Source: Russula earlei (lineage: Eukaryota > Basidiomycota > Agaricomycetes > Russulales > Russulaceae). Taken from it: a stretch of 64,000 bases of DNA. Below the pieces are notes generated by a model. That model saw only the letters and a program-made list of their open reading frames with translations, ran no database searches and had not been told where the DNA came from. Made by a program: the position numbers and the translations under genes. Of this stretch, positions 1 through 10,839 are shown piece after piece; position 1 is the stretch's first letter, and each line of letters begins with the position of its first letter. The stretch is from assembly GCA_025769875.1 (NCBI GenBank), contig JAGFNK010000117.1, positions 1 to 64,000 on the forward strand. The letters are read 5' to 3'.

Positions 1-396
1 CTGTTCCGGATTTGTACTTACGCCTTGTTTCGCAGCTCATCACTCTGGCTTGTCTTGTTCCACATCCATGTATCGCACTCCCAACTCGCGTCCTTCTGTC
101 TCCCCAATCCCCCAATATCCCCCTCTCTCATAGATCGCGTCTCATATGTAAACACTCTAGTTACGCCTCGGAACAAGAGACCTGTTTTGTCCCTTCTTTT
201 GTGTGTGTTTTCGCAAACTCAGCAAGCCGCCGCCCACTGCCTTCAACACAGACTTGGTTCTTAGTGGGAAAATACAAACAAGATTCAATTATAAGAATGC
301 TAACTATATTATTTGGCTCAAGTAAAATTGTAACAAAATGTAAAGCCCAGATCTTCATGTTGAGATTAATCTGTGTGGTCAGTCTCTGTCATTGAG

Positions 397-434
397 GCGA
401 TTGATCCCCATCAGGTGCGATTGATCCCCATCAG
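397..434. repeat. 18-bp direct repeat, two copies
   Basis: An 18-bp unit beginning GCGATTGATCCCC occurs at 397-414 and again at 417-434, separated by two bases. Its function is unknown. It could be a small tandem duplication or a paired binding site. Confidence 0.6.
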
Positions 435-800
435 CTGATTATTGCCATTTAATGAGTAGACCGTTCCTATTTAAAATTTGGTGTCATATTTGTGGATGCA
501 CTTTATGTCTCGATTTATTCAATATAAATCCATGTATTAACATATGCCATTGTGTTAAGTTTATCTGAGTCTGCTAAGGCTAAATTGATCGGGCAAATTA
601 AGTGTATATGATCCCCCTGGTGATTCGGGGCGACTCATGTTGCATCTTAGGTTACATAACTTGGGAACTGAGCTGCCCTCTCTTAAGCATTTGACTAAGT
701 TCTAATTGTTTGGGTTGACATATTTACAATAATGTGATGCATGAGGAGAGGGCAACAAATCAATCGATTGTTTTAAAATAATTTGTAATCTGAGCTGAGT

Positions 801-845
801 CAATTCAGTGGTCAATATATTTCACCTTTATTGACCACTGAGTTG
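801..845. other. Inverted repeat (possible hairpin)
   Basis: TCAGTGGTCAAT at 805-816 pairs perfectly with ATTGACCACTGA at 830-841. A 13-bp AT-rich loop separates the arms, and outer bases extend the pairing. No transposon end or gene boundary is visible beside it, so its role is unknown. Confidence 0.5.
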
Positions 846-1127
846 AGTTTTAGTGGACTGGACTTATCCATTCCTGTCCATCGTGAAAGTAAATATCTTC
901 CTTGAGGAGGCGAGTGAGCACAAGACGCATGAGCCTGGGATTATTAATTTTAATATAATTATTTACTGGCTTGAATGTCGAACATCCTGCAGTCAGTCCA
1001 CCCCCCTCAGAGCACAAGCTCTGGGTGAACAGTAACTGAACTAGGGAAACCGATGGGTGCCTACATTTATTCACTGACTGCCAACTCTACTTTTGTTCTG
1101 CATCAGACTGCACAGGACTACGACTTG

Positions 1128-1374
1128 TGTTGAAGCTAAAGGAAGCTTTGCTCAGTCTTGTGTGTGAAAGACTGTATTAGTTAGTGATCTAACCTAAAGG
1201 AAGCTTTGCTATGTACAGTATTAGTTCTAGAAAAGAAGTAAGAGAGTGTGGTACTGACCTCAGTCTTGTGTGTGAAAGACTGAGGGAAAAAACAAACAAC
1301 AACTAATTCGAATATTTACACGTACGGTCCGGCTTTGTCTGTACACACACCACCAGGTGGCTGCACATCCAACA
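1128..1374 (-). repeat. Copia-A1 3' LTR
   Basis: 247-bp LTR with TG..CA ends, about 98% identical by eye to 6623-6869. It contains two copies of the stem-loop CTCAGTCTT..AAGACTGAG (near 1151-1174 and 1259-1284). The adjoining polypurine tract on the minus strand (GAGGGGGCA, + 1375-1383) marks this as the 3' LTR. Confidence 0.95.
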
Positions 1375-1381
1375 TGCCCCC

Positions 1382-2798
1382 TCAGCCCTGGTGGTGTGTG
1401 TTCACTCCCATTTCCTTCATGAAACACTCGTGTTTCTCTCTGCTGAGTCCCTTCGTCAAGACATCAGCAACTTGATCCTCAGTTGGGGTGTATGCAAGAT
1501 TGATCTCTCGTGCGTTGACCTTTTGGCACAGGAAGTGGTGTTGCACCTCAATGTGCTTGATGCGATCATGGAACTCTGGGTTCTTGGAAATGGCCATGGT
1601 GGATTGGTTATTGACGTGGAGAGTGGTGGGGAGATGGAGGTTTTGTCCCAGTTTGGTGAGTAGCCGTCTCAGCCATATGGCTTCCTTCGCCGCATGCACG
1701 GCCGCGATATACTCCGCCTCCATGCTCGAGAGAGCCACTGATGTTTGTTTCTTAGAACTCCAGCTTATGGCCCCTTCTGCCAACATGAAGACAAATCCCA
1801 AGGTCGACTTCCTATCATTCACATTGCTGGCCCAGTCTGTGTTGACATATCCAGTCAAGGTTGACTGAGTGTTGTGTCCACGTTGGAAAACAAGGCAGTG
1901 ATTGCTCATTCCCTGGATATACCGGATCACATGTTCAAGTGCGCAATGGTGCTCACTTCCTGGGCAAGAGGCGTGCTGTCCAAGTGCGGCAACAGTGTAC
2001 ACGAGGTCAGGTCGTGTTCCCAGCATGAGGTACATTATTGCACCAACCACGCGTTGATAGGACTTGACATCCACCTCGGGTGAGTGCACCTTTAATAGGT
2101 GTTCATTTGCAAGTGTTGGGGTGCTGATGGGTTTGACATTTGCTTTCCCAAAGTGCTCCAACATTTCCTCAACATATTTCTCTTGGGAGAGCGCGATCCA
2201 GCCTTCCTGGCGATCGCATGTGACATGGATGCCTAGGATCCAGGTAATGTTACCTAGGTCCGTCATCTCATAGTGTTTTTTTTAGTTCCTTTTTGTCTGA
2301 CTCAATTGCAGTTAGGCTTTCAGATGCCATAGTAATGTCATCGACATAGAGAGCTATAAATGATAAGTTCCCTGGGGTTTCTCGGATGAAGACTGCGTGA
2401 TCCACATCTGTGTGGGTGTACCCCATGTGGGCGAGCATCGCTCTGATATTCTCATACCAGACGCATCCTCCTTGCTTGGTGCCGTATATGGCCTTTAGCA
2501 AGCAGAGTGCCATGCCGTTGGGTACATGGAATCCAGGGGGTGGTTCCATGTATATTTCGTCTTTCAGTTCACCATTTAGATCGGCTGATTTGACATCCAT
2601 CTGGTGAACCTCCAGATTGTTTTCTGTGGCAATGGCAAGGATTGCACGCAAGGACGCCATTTTGGCTACAGGCGCAAACATCTCATTGAAGTCAATGCCT
2701 TTGATTTGAGTGAAGCCCTGTGCGACGAGGCAAGCTTTATATTTTAGTATGTTTCTGTCTGGGCCTCGTTTAATTTTGAAAACCCATTTACTGCCCAC
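1382..2798 (-). pseudogene. Copia-A1 pol: reverse transcriptase and RNase H
   Basis: The minus-strand frame 2798-2268 is a copia RT with the SKWVFKIK entry motif, the finger segment VAQGFTQIKGID, and the catalytic ALYVDDI box (YVDD). Frame 2266-1382 continues with MTDLG, the connection domain, and a copia RNase H (the DWAS, SSMEAEY and KHIE motifs). It ends shortly before the LTR. The two frames are separated by a one-base slip in a run of eight T/A (about 2275-2282), which destroys the RT/RNase H fusion. Otherwise the domain set is complete. The enzymes would copy element RNA into DNA inside virus-like particles. Confidence 0.93.
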
Positions 2799-3410
2799 TA
2801 CTTTTCAATTTTTTGGGCATGGGACGATTTTGAAGACACCCATATTTTTGAAGGTGCATCTTTCATCTTTGCGTGTGAGTTCCCATTCTGCCGTGTCGGC
2901 ACGGGACATGGCTTCAGCATATGATTTCGGGTCTGTGGCCATGTCAGTATGGGCCAAGTTTCCTTGTTCATTTCGTCGCTTTCACTGTCCATAAGTTGTG
3001 GTACTGAATTTAGGGTCATTGTCACATGTGGGTGCGCACATGATATGGGTGGATCGCCTGATGGCGGGTTGTGGGGGCTCGTCCTCCTCAGCGCCCTGCA
3101 GTTCTGTGTCGGAGACCAGTTCCGTGTCTCGCGCCCCCTCCGGATCGCTATCGTCTCCCTCAATATCATCAACACTTTCATCTGCATCATTGTGTTCGAG
3201 AGTGACATGCTTGATGTGTGGTGTGGGGCCCCCTTCATCGAATACAACATCATGGGACTCCAGGATGTGATGGGTAGGGTGGTGGACTAATTTATAGGCC
3301 TTCCTTTGGTGTGCATATCCGAGGAATGTACACACCAGTGACCTAGCCTCAAGTTTGGTGTGTTTGTCCTTAGGGATGTGGACGAAGGCTTGTGCACCAA
3401 AAATGCGGAG
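2799..3410 (-). pseudogene. Copia-A1 pol linker between integrase and RT
   Basis: Frames here encode the usual copia linker: CTFLGYAHQRKAYKLV followed by a DVVFDEGGP segment, a run rich in D and E, then a short stretch before the RT. Frame switches near 2980 and 3250 show indels. The segment has no catalytic role of its own and joins the integrase C-terminus to RT in the polyprotein. Confidence 0.8.
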
Positions 3411-4316
3411 TCAGGAGACATTCAGTTTGTTCCCGCTCCATGCCTCTTCCAGGGTCATGTTGTCGAGTGCGCAAGTTGGTGTGACATTGTGAATGAGGGC
3501 TGCATATTCGAGCGCATCAATCCAGAACAACTCTGGAAGGTTGGCATCGATAAGCATTGCCCGGACCTTATCGAGTAGGGTCCGGTTCATGTGTTCTGCA
3601 ACGCCATTGTGTTCCGGTGTGTCCAGGGTGGTGAGTTCTAGCTGAATGCCTTTCTGGGTTAGGTATGATTGAGATTCCCCTCCAGTATATTTGCCCCCTC
3701 CATCCGAGCGAAGGATCTTTAGGTGTCGCCCGGTTTCGACTTCTGCACGCCTGGTGAATGCCTGGAGGTGTGCTAGAGCATTGGACTTGTACTTCAGTCC
3801 TCCAACGAACACTTTCCTAGACATATCATCTGTCCAAGTGATGAAGTATTCAAAACCTTGGCGAGTTTGAGTGGGCATCTTTCTGCAGATGTCTGAGAAG
3901 ACATGGCCGAGCACAACGTCGGTGCGTGTGCTGGTCATCTTTGAGATTTCATCCCAGGTTTGCTTCCCTTTGAGGCAAGGGATACATTTCCCAGTGGTGA
4001 GTCCTTTGCCCACAATCTCCATTCCTTTCACCATGCCCTTTTTTAGCATTTGGTTTATCGTGTTAGGGTCTAAGTGACCAAGACGGCGGTGCCAAAGGTC
4101 CAGTGAGGCCTTGGAGGAGGTAGTGCGAGCAGTGAGGGTGAACTTGTGTAGTTGTTTGCCTTCTGCAGGGAAACGGTCCAGCATGGCTATGCGCACGGAC
4201 TCGGATTTGGGGGATTTAATGGACATGACATACAATGTGCCATGTAAGGACCCCTCACAGACTAGTTGGTTTTGGTCATAAATACCACATGTTTGCCCTT
4301 CGAAACGGATTTGCAC
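3411..4316 (-). pseudogene. Copia-A1 integrase
   Basis: A 301-residue open frame. It holds the GAG-pre-integrase zinc domain (LWHRRLGHLD..CIPCLKGK, an HHCC pattern) and an rve core with the acidic triad in FSDICR, LRSDGG and PEHNGVAE. These match the D,D35E retroviral integrase fold that inserts the cDNA. The frame starts before the protease junction by frameshift and stops before the linker. The EHMNR stretch replaces the usual ERMNR. The zinc and catalytic residues are present, so inactivity comes from the broken polyprotein rather than from the core. Confidence 0.93.
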
Positions 4317-4920
4317 TCCACGCCATGCTAGGTGTGAAACTGAGAGCAGGTTTCCATTTAAGTCCAGTACGTGCAGGACGTCTCAGAACAATGCTGTGGT
4401 CCATGCGCCGTTGGCACACATTTGGACTTTGACCGGGGATGGAGCTGTTGTCCCCAAGAATGTCTTGTATGGGGCGTGAAAGCACAGTGTATTGACTGAA
4501 CCATTCACAGTGTGAGGTCATGATGCATGATGCCCCAGAGTCTAGGATCCAGTCATTTGAAAAATTAGCTTCCCGGAGGTCCTGGGTCTTAAGCATGAGG
4601 ATGGTGGTTGGTTCATAGTCACCCCCTGATGCATGGTATAAATGGATAGCGTTGTCATGAACGGGAGCATTGGCAATTGCAGTGCTAGTGATTTGTGCTG
4701 GTTGGGACCTCAGTGTCCTGGGCACACTATCATTAACGGTCATGATTTTTCCCTTTTCATTTGGCTTCCCATTGAGTTTCCAACATTCTGTTATTTCATG
4801 TCCTTTTAGTTTGCAATGTGTGCACTTTTTCTTGTCCTTGTCTTTTTTCTTTTCCTTTCCCTTTCCTTTATTTGATGCTTTGGCAAAGTAGAGTGCGGTA
4901 GTATTGCCCGACTCACGGAT
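4317..4920 (-). pseudogene. Copia-A1 gag C-terminus (zinc knuckle) and protease
   Basis: The minus-strand frame carries a lysine-rich stretch, the nucleocapsid knuckle CTHCKLKGHEITEC (CX2CX4HX4C), and the aspartic protease signature WILDSGASCIMTSH (catalytic DSGA). A frameshift near 4380 separates the protease from the integrase frame. The solo LTR at 4921 splits this from the upstream gag. Removing it together with one copy of the imperfect TSD (CGGAT/CAGAT) restores a continuous frame. Confidence 0.9.
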
Positions 4921-5881
4921 TGTCAAGACTCACTGTTGAACTATCCAGTTCAAGAGCGAGGGATAAGCTCGAAGACAAGTCGATAAATGTCCAAGATGGC
5001 ATGGGCAAGAAGTAGAGTCCAGAGTAGTAACAGATACCAGAGGGGTATTGTTACTGTGAGAGTCGAGCAGTCATCCAGAGGAGAGGCCAGGATAGTCACA
5101 AGGGGATGGTCCTTAAAGGAGTATCCCAGGGATGGAGAGTGCCATAAACAAATGGACAGTCTGAGGACTGTCCGCTACTTTATTGAGCGCTTATATACTA
5201 CAAGAGAACTGCTAAATAGGGAACAAGTCATAACCTTGTTATCAAGCACAATAGAGTGATGAGTAAGAAGTCAGAGTGCGCTTACTGAGCATGCTCAGTC
5301 ATGCTCAGTAAGCTGCTGAGTAAGAAGCTTCTCTTGATGAGTAAGAGCTTTCATTGTCCACGTGTTCACTGTTTTAGTGCACGTGCAGGCACCTGATTCA
5401 TTTCCTGTTAGTTAGTTTAGGGCCGGTCATTTGAGGACTTGTAGTTTGGTTAGGGAATAGTGTTATCTTATAAGGCCCTTATATAGTTCTATTAGGGTCC
5501 TTAGAGTCGACCCTAATACTTCTATTAAGGTCCTTAGTATTGCCTTATAGGTCATTCTATAGTTATTAGAGTTGATCTAATAACACGTTGTAGGGCCTTT
5601 GATACTAGGTTAGTGTCTATTGTAGAGTTCCTAGGGTCGTTCCAAAGGGTCCTTAGGAAGGCCCTAATACTGTCCTTTGTTGTTAGAAGGGTTGTCTTTA
5701 AGTGGGGCTTGCTGTATGTTGATTGTGTCAAGAATTGCTTGCGCAACAATGCGTGTGCGATATTGTGGACACCTCTACTCACCCCATTTGCTCGTGTGAA
5801 CAGGGTGACACCATAGAGGCTGGGTTTCCTCCTATAAGGAAGGGTCCTTCAAGGGCCCTCTCCGGAGAATGGTTCATGACA
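4921..5881 (-). repeat. Solo LTR A1 (gypsy LTR family A)
   Basis: 961 bp beginning TGTCAAGACTCAC and ending GGTTCATGACA, inserted in Copia-A1 gag. The flanks CGGAT (4916-4920) and CAGAT (5882-5886) look like a TSD with one mutated base. A second copy lies at 15046-16007. On the minus strand there is a TATA box (TATATAA, + 5191-5197), and 28 nt downstream AGACTGTCCA (+ 5153-5162), the same putative start and primer sequence as LTR family B. No internal region remains, so it is a product of LTR-LTR recombination. Short open frames within it are not genes. Confidence 0.9.
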
Positions 5882-6549
5882 CAGATCGTGTCCCGCTTGT
5901 TGATAAGGATTTGACTCGATATGTATGTAGTGGTTAGCTTGTCGAGAGGGGTAGAACAAAGGATCTTCTTAGAGGTGTGCATTGTCTTCGGGAGTGCTAA
6001 GATCATCATGAAAGCCAGGACTTTCGGATTTATTGGGAATCCAATTGTCATGAGCATTTGCGCAGTTAGTACTTTGCGCGCGAGTTGGGGAGCCATTGGT
6101 TCTGTGTCCATTAATGGTTTTAGGAACAGGTCACCCAATAATTGGGCAGCCTGATGCTTGCCTGTTCCTTGGAAGTGTTCAGCGAGAATGTCCCAGCATT
6201 CTTTAGAGTTCACCATTCCAAGTATTATGGTGAGGGCATGCCCTCAGACTGTCATGAAGATTTGGGCATGGGCATCGCGATCCCTGGACGTCCAATCTGT
6301 GGCACCGACGGGGTCTACATTTTCATCTGGTTTGTTTTCAGTTCCTTTTACTATATCCAACAGTCCCATAGCTAGGAAGATAGCTTCCATAACTCCTTTC
6401 CATTGAGCATACTCGACTTTGCCATCTTCAAGGGTAGGCGCATTGGGTCGTTGAATTCTGCCCCTTCCATTTCTTCCCGTGGCTCCCACTGTGGGGGCAC
6501 TTGTGCCTTTTATGGTTGAAGGCTGTGCGACTGATGGTGAGGTACTCAT
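5882..6549 (-). pseudogene. Copia-A1 gag N-terminal part
   Basis: Two collinear minus frames (6549-6244 and 6216 down to the solo LTR) encode a copia Gag of the UBN2/DUF4219 type, with the motifs VEYAQWKGVMEA, DRDAHAQIF, ECWDILAEHF and LTAQMLMTIGF. A TGA stop interrupts the frame near 6244. Gag forms the particle shell. The homologous region of Copia-A2 (7247-7910) aligns throughout, which confirms the assignment. Confidence 0.88.
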
Positions 6550-6610
6550 TCTGCTTTGTTATGGGAAAAGATAGCTTTATTTGGGATGTTGATGCAATTA
6601 GTAGCTGTCA

Positions 6611-6622
6611 GGTCTCATAATC
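6611..6622 (-). promoter_or_regulatory. Copia-A1 primer binding site
   Basis: Directly after the 5' LTR the minus strand reads GATTATGAGACC. This resembles the anticodon arm of initiator tRNA-Met (loop CTCATAA), so a half-tRNA-iMet primer is likely, as in classic copia. The same 12 bases follow the 5' LTR of Copia-A2. Confidence 0.65.
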
Positions 6623-6869
6623 TGTTGAAGCTAAAGGAAGCTTTGCTCAGTCTTGTGTGTGAAAGACTGTATTAGTTAGTGATCTAACCTAAAGGAAGCT
6701 TTGCTATGTACAGTATTAGTTCTAGAAAAGAAGTAAGAGAGTGTGGTACTGACCTCAGTCTTGTGTGTGAAAGACTGAGGGAAAAAACAAACAACAACTA
6801 ATTCGAATATTTACACATATGGTCCGGCTTTGTCTGTACACACGCCACCAGGTGGCTGCATGTCCAACA
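6623..6869 (-). repeat. Copia-A1 5' LTR
   Basis: 247-bp partner of 1128-1374, with the same TGTTG..CCAACA ends. It is followed by ACTTG, the second copy of the TSD. The two stem-loop copies are intact. It should hold the promoter, transcribing toward lower coordinates. Confidence 0.95.
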
Positions 6870-6930
6870 ACTTGCGCTGGAGCAGACACATAACACAGCA
6901 ATTATACATACCATGTTGTACTGTAGGTTG

Positions 6931-7177
6931 TGTTGGATGTGCAGCCGCTAAGTGCCACACGAACGGACAATCCAGACCATACGTGTAAATAATTCGAATT
7001 TAGTTATCGTTTGTTTTCCCTCAGTCTTTTACACACAAGACTGAGGTCAGTACTACACCTTCCTTTACATTCCTTTATAGCTAATACTGTACATAGCCCT
7101 TATTCCATAGGTTAGCAAACTAACCTGAAGTCAGTCTTTTACACACAAGACTGAGCCCTTATTCCATAGCTCCAACA
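6931..7177 (+). repeat. Copia-A2 5' LTR
   Basis: 247 bp, TGTTGGATGT..CTCCAACA. It carries two stem-loops, CTCAGTCTT..AAGACTGAG near 7019-7046 and a shorter-armed copy at 7131-7155. Confidence 0.95.
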
Positions 7178-7189
7178 GATTATGAGACC
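7178..7189 (+). promoter_or_regulatory. Copia-A2 primer binding site
   Basis: GATTATGAGACC follows the 5' LTR immediately, identical to the Copia-A1 site and compatible with a half-molecule of initiator tRNA-Met. Confidence 0.65.
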
Positions 7190-7246
7190 TGGTCGTCCCT
7201 GACATCACAAACTCCCACCAGCTTCCAAATCGCATAATGAAACACC

Positions 7247-7910
7247 ATGAGCACCCCCACAGCAACCGCAAATGTCGCGCCCTTGAGAGGCAGCCACGCT
7301 CCCACCATAGGAGCCACAGGAAAAACTTACATGGGCGGCCAACATGGTTATGATGGACCACTCTTCGAAGGTGGCACGGTCACATACACCCAATGGAAAG
7401 CTAATATAGAGGCACTGTTCAAAACAAACAGCCTGATGGAAATCATAAGAGGGACATACTCAAAACCGGACCCCAGCAATGACCTGAGCGGCTTCGCCAA
7501 CTGGGAGCAGAAAGATCGCGAAGCACATGCCCACATTTTACTGACGTTAAACGGGCACACTCTCGACACTGCCCTAGGCACTGCTGGAGCCAAACATACT
7601 TGGGACACACTCGAAAAACATTTTGCAGGGAAGGGCGAGCAATGCGTCGCACATTTACTTATGGACCTATACCAGGTCATGTTCTCCGAAACTCAACCCA
7701 TGGCTCCTAATAATCCAACAGTTGCATGCCGCCCGAGCCCTTGAAATTTTCGAATACCCCATCGACGAGAAAACCCTCATATGGATGCTAATTCTCACAC
7801 TACCAGAAAACATGGCCAAACTCAAGGCCACTCTTCACTCAATGCCGCCCAGCCTGCTTACAGCCGAGCACGTCACAGACCACATCCTCCATGAGGAGTG
7901 TTGGATCTGA
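7247..7910 (+). pseudogene. Copia-A2 gag
   Basis: The frame from ATG 7247 (MSTPTATANV) aligns with Copia-A1 Gag: VTYTQWKANIEALF, DREAHAHILLTL, KHTWDTLEKHFAGKG. It goes out of frame near 7700. The next frame continues through ALEIFEYPIDEKTLIW to 7910. This is the particle-forming domain, about 220 residues before decay. A single indel separates the two halves, so the loss may be recent. Confidence 0.88.
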
Positions 7911-8582
7911 CCAACTGGTGACACAGCTACGATTCACATTGCAAAGGCAACCCAAATGAGAAAGAGCCAGGAAACGCAAAGCGAGAAAGGCACAACATCA
8001 AAGTGCACTCACTGCAGACGCAGGGGGCACAATACAGCGACGCCCATGCCTGCTATGACTGGCACAAGTGTGCACAACGCAGCAATGCCCATGCCCACTG
8101 GGACTGGCACAAGCACGCACATTGTAGCGATGCCCGCAGCTCAGCTACTAGCCAGTGCTGCCATCGCATTCATCCCCACATCCGATAACAGCATCTCATT
8201 ACATCTGGCAGTCAAAGATGAGCCGATCCGTGCAGCCACAACTCAGGAGCAACTCTGAGCCACCGATCTCAAAGATGGCTGGCTCATCGACTCCGGAGCC
8301 TCGTGCATCATGACATCCCATCACAATTGGTTCACTCAGTTCACCCCGCTCACATCGCCCATTCAAGTTGCCTTAGGCAATGATAGCACAATACTCGCCA
8401 CCAGAGCCAGACAAGTGCAAGTCCGAATGCGTGCACACAGCGCGTGGAGTACTGCAATACTCCGCGATGTCCTGTACGTCCCGGACCTCAAAGGGAACCT
8501 CTTATCGGTCTCCCACTTTGCTCAATGTGGGGCGGAAGTGCGCTTCCAGGGGCAGACATGCGGGATATACAACAAAACCTGA
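7911..8582 (+). pseudogene. Copia-A2 gag C-terminus and protease
   Basis: The 7956-8258 frame starts with a basic stretch and half a nucleocapsid knuckle (CTHCRRRGHN); the last cysteine is lost. A repetitive M/P/T/G segment (AMPMPTGTGTS-like) replaces the usual spacer. After a stop, 8262-8582 encodes the aspartic protease WLIDSGASCIMTSHHN and the downstream LGNDST and VLYVPDLKGNLLSVSHF motifs. The protease core is recognisable, but the zinc knuckle is defective. Confidence 0.85.
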
Positions 8583-9395
8583 CTTGTATGTGAGGGACAA
8601 TTACATGGAAGCTTATACATTATGGCCATCGAAATGCCAACACTCAAGTCGGCATACATAGCGACGCCAGACCTGTCCCTCGCAGAACGCGGCCACAAAA
8701 CCGAAGCCATGCTTACCACACATGTGATGATCTTTCAGGCCTCCCCGGATACATTCTCCGAACAGGTTGCGACCCGGACAGACGATAAGCCGCAGAAGAA
8801 ACACGCCAGTGGGCTGAAGCACAAGTTGAAAGTGCCCCAGCACCCCAAGCCATCCACTGCGTGCATCAAACTTGAAATGGGCCAACGCCCAAAGACCCCC
8901 TGATTACATGAAGGGGGTGAACCCACCGACATCACAGAACATGCGACCCAGACACCTCTTGATAGGGTCCGGGTGATGCATGCCGATGCAAACCTACCCA
9001 TGTGCGCCTCGGACAATCTGATACTTGAAGAGGCAAGGAGCAGGAACAATCCCGACTCCTCTCGGCTGTAAGTCCTTGCAACGCACGTGTCTGCACACGC
9101 CCCGGAGAAGAGACCCACCATGCTGACCCAAAGGTCACTGGTGCACATGTTCCCGGGCCAAGCATATCACCAGCAGGCATACAAGCCTGCACATCTCCCC
9201 ACCCCCCGCACCCTTCAACCCCGCGCTGTCATATCTGATGAAGGGGGCCCCACATCACGCATCGAGAGCGTGATCCTCGAATTCGACAATGCAGTCGAAA
9301 GAGTTGAAAAAGGGGAAATGAGAGCAAAGTTGAGGGAGCGGTGAAAGCGGAACCAGCAGACAGCGTGGAACAGCCACCGCACACAAAGCTGCAAG
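8583..9395 (+). pseudogene. Copia-A2 shrunken integrase and linker
   Basis: Short collinear frames remain. They include DANLP..LILEEA (the end of an integrase core, compare DANLPELFW in Copia-A1) and AYHQQAYKPAHLPTPRTL..VISDEGGPTSRIE (the linker). The zinc domain and the D,D,E core are deleted. No enzyme can be made from this stretch. Confidence 0.75.
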
Positions 9396-10487
9396 GTGTC
9401 AGAGCAGAGGAGCCCCTGCCCGCTCAGCCTGAAACAGGCAGACAATGCGGAGCAGGCGCTGCAAGCCAAACCACAGGGCATCATAGTGGACACGATTCCA
9501 CCTGCTCAGCCTGAAACACCACAAAGTCAGCTCACAATTCACAAGGCAGAAGACTCGCCTGCGCAATCCGCCACAGGACCACCAAAGCACATCACATGTG
9601 CGCTCACACCCAACCAAGGCAACAAAGCGGAGGAGCCAAATGAAGGAGAAGCAGAAAAGGCATTGCATGCCGAACTGCAAGACACACAGCTGCAACGTGA
9701 TAATAACACACCTGAGGACCAAGCTTCCTCACAACCTGAAATGCGCCCAAAACATGCCACTCGCACACCCGTCCATGACAAGGATGCTTGCCATTCCCCC
9801 ATCCCGCATGAGCACCAAATGAAACATACCAAGCAGGGAAACGTGGCACACAAAAATGTAGCCATTAACCCCAAGTCCTATGCTGAGGTGACAACCCATG
9901 CAGATTCTACCGAATGGGCAAAGGCGTGCAACAAAGAGAAACACATGTCTGAAAACACAGGCATTCTCAAAACTGTGCCGCGCCCACAGAACAGAGCCGC
10001 AGTGGGGCAGCAATCAGACCTTCTAAATGAAAAGGGGGTCAAATCGAAATACTCAAACATGCAAGGCCCGCGTCATTACGCAGGGACTCACCTAAGTCGA
10101 GGACAACGACCCCAACGAAATCGTGCCACCAGAATACAGGCACTCCCTTGCACCCTGGCCCTTGCCGCAGAAAGGAGTCTAGCAGTCCATCAGATGGACA
10201 ACAAGTCCACCCGCCTAAATGGAGAACTGATGGATGAGACCTTCTTGAAAGCGTGCCCAGGGAATAACCACCAATGCATGCGCAACCGTGCGACCCAGTA
10301 CGCCCAAGGTACGAGCAACCACCACCCGACCTTCCAGCGCGACCCCAGCATCCAGCCGATCTTGGTCAGACACGTCGACCCCGATTGGACCAGCAAAGCC
10401 CATTCTGGACTTCATCTTCATGTTGACAGGTTGGGCCATAAACTGGACCCAAAAGAAGCAAGCCCTGGTTGCACCCTTGAGCACTGA
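9396..10487 (+). pseudogene. Copia-A2 fused 363-codon ORF (linker, RT fragments, RNase H fragment)
   Basis: One uninterrupted frame that is Q-, P- and E-rich at first. It then carries RT entry remnants (SYAEVTTHADSTEWAKACN), a central RT piece (LAVHQMDNKSTRLNGELMDE) and a connection/RNase H piece (YAQGTSNHHPTFQR, DPDWTS). The catalytic YVDD box is gone. The frame survives across several deletions, which is unusual for neutral decay. It may be chance in C-rich DNA or selection for an uninterrupted frame in a mobilised derivative. Confidence 0.8.
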
Positions 10488-10746
10488 GGCAGAGCACACT
10501 GTGGGCGCACATGCCGCCGAAGAAGCCGCCAGGCTGAGGCAACCACTCACTGGATTGGGCCAAAAGACCCATCTCCTCACAATCCCTCATGTTCATGTTG
10601 ACAACCAGCCGACCATCGCCATTACCAGGAACCCCAAGTTCCACAACTGCACCAGAACACACCGAGGTGTGACACCATTATCTTGCAGCAGAATGTCAAC
10701 TTGTAGGGGACCGATCTTGCCTACACTCCATCAGAAGAGCCAGTAG
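10288..10746 (+). pseudogene. Copia-A2 RNase H C-terminal fragment
   Basis: A second frame overlapping the end of the 363-codon ORF encodes INWTQKKQALVAPLSTEAEH (the STEAE motif) and HVDNQPTIAITRNPKFHN, matching the copia RNase H end in Copia-A1. A frameshift near 10400 explains the overlap. The 3' end is followed by the polypurine tract and LTR. Confidence 0.85.
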
Positions 10747-10839
10747 CCAATGTATTGCAAAAGGGTCCCAGCTGCAAGAAGCACAAAGGTCTCGCGATGG
10801 AAATGGGAGAGAACACGCACCACTCGGGCTGAGGGGGCG

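Larger units (their letters stand above)
1..1122. other. Host-like or ancient repeat DNA, no gene recognised
   Basis: Moderately AT-rich sequence with only short open frames and no recognisable domain. The minus strand at about 1000-1020 has a G-run followed by a TG start, which faintly resembles the polypurine tract and 3' LTR edge of a very old copia copy, but no partner LTR is visible. The block ends at the ACTTG target site of Copia-A1, so it is the left flank of that insertion. Confidence 0.5.
1128..6869 (-). mobile_element. Copia-A1: full-length Ty1/copia retrotransposon
   Basis: Two 247-bp LTRs (1128-1374 and 6623-6869), both TGTTG..CCAACA, flank gag and pol on the minus strand. The insertion has a perfect 5-bp TSD, ACTTG (1123-1127 and 6870-6874). 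The order gag, zinc knuckle, protease, integrase, reverse transcriptase (RT), RNase H is the copia order. A 961-bp solo LTR sits inside gag. The LTRs differ at only a few positions, mostly C/T or G/A transitions, so the copy is fairly young, but it carries stops and frameshifts and cannot be autonomous. Copia-A2 belongs to the same family. Confidence 0.95.

Noticed and set aside
12..395. 127-codon plus-strand frame at the window start
   Set aside because: Composition is unlike protein, it overlaps frames in other registers, and no signal or domain is recognisable.
1151..1284. Repeated CTCAGTCTT..AAGACTGAG units as a possible CRISPR-like array
   Set aside because: There are only two copies per LTR, they form hairpins, and the organism is eukaryotic. 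They are part of the LTR.
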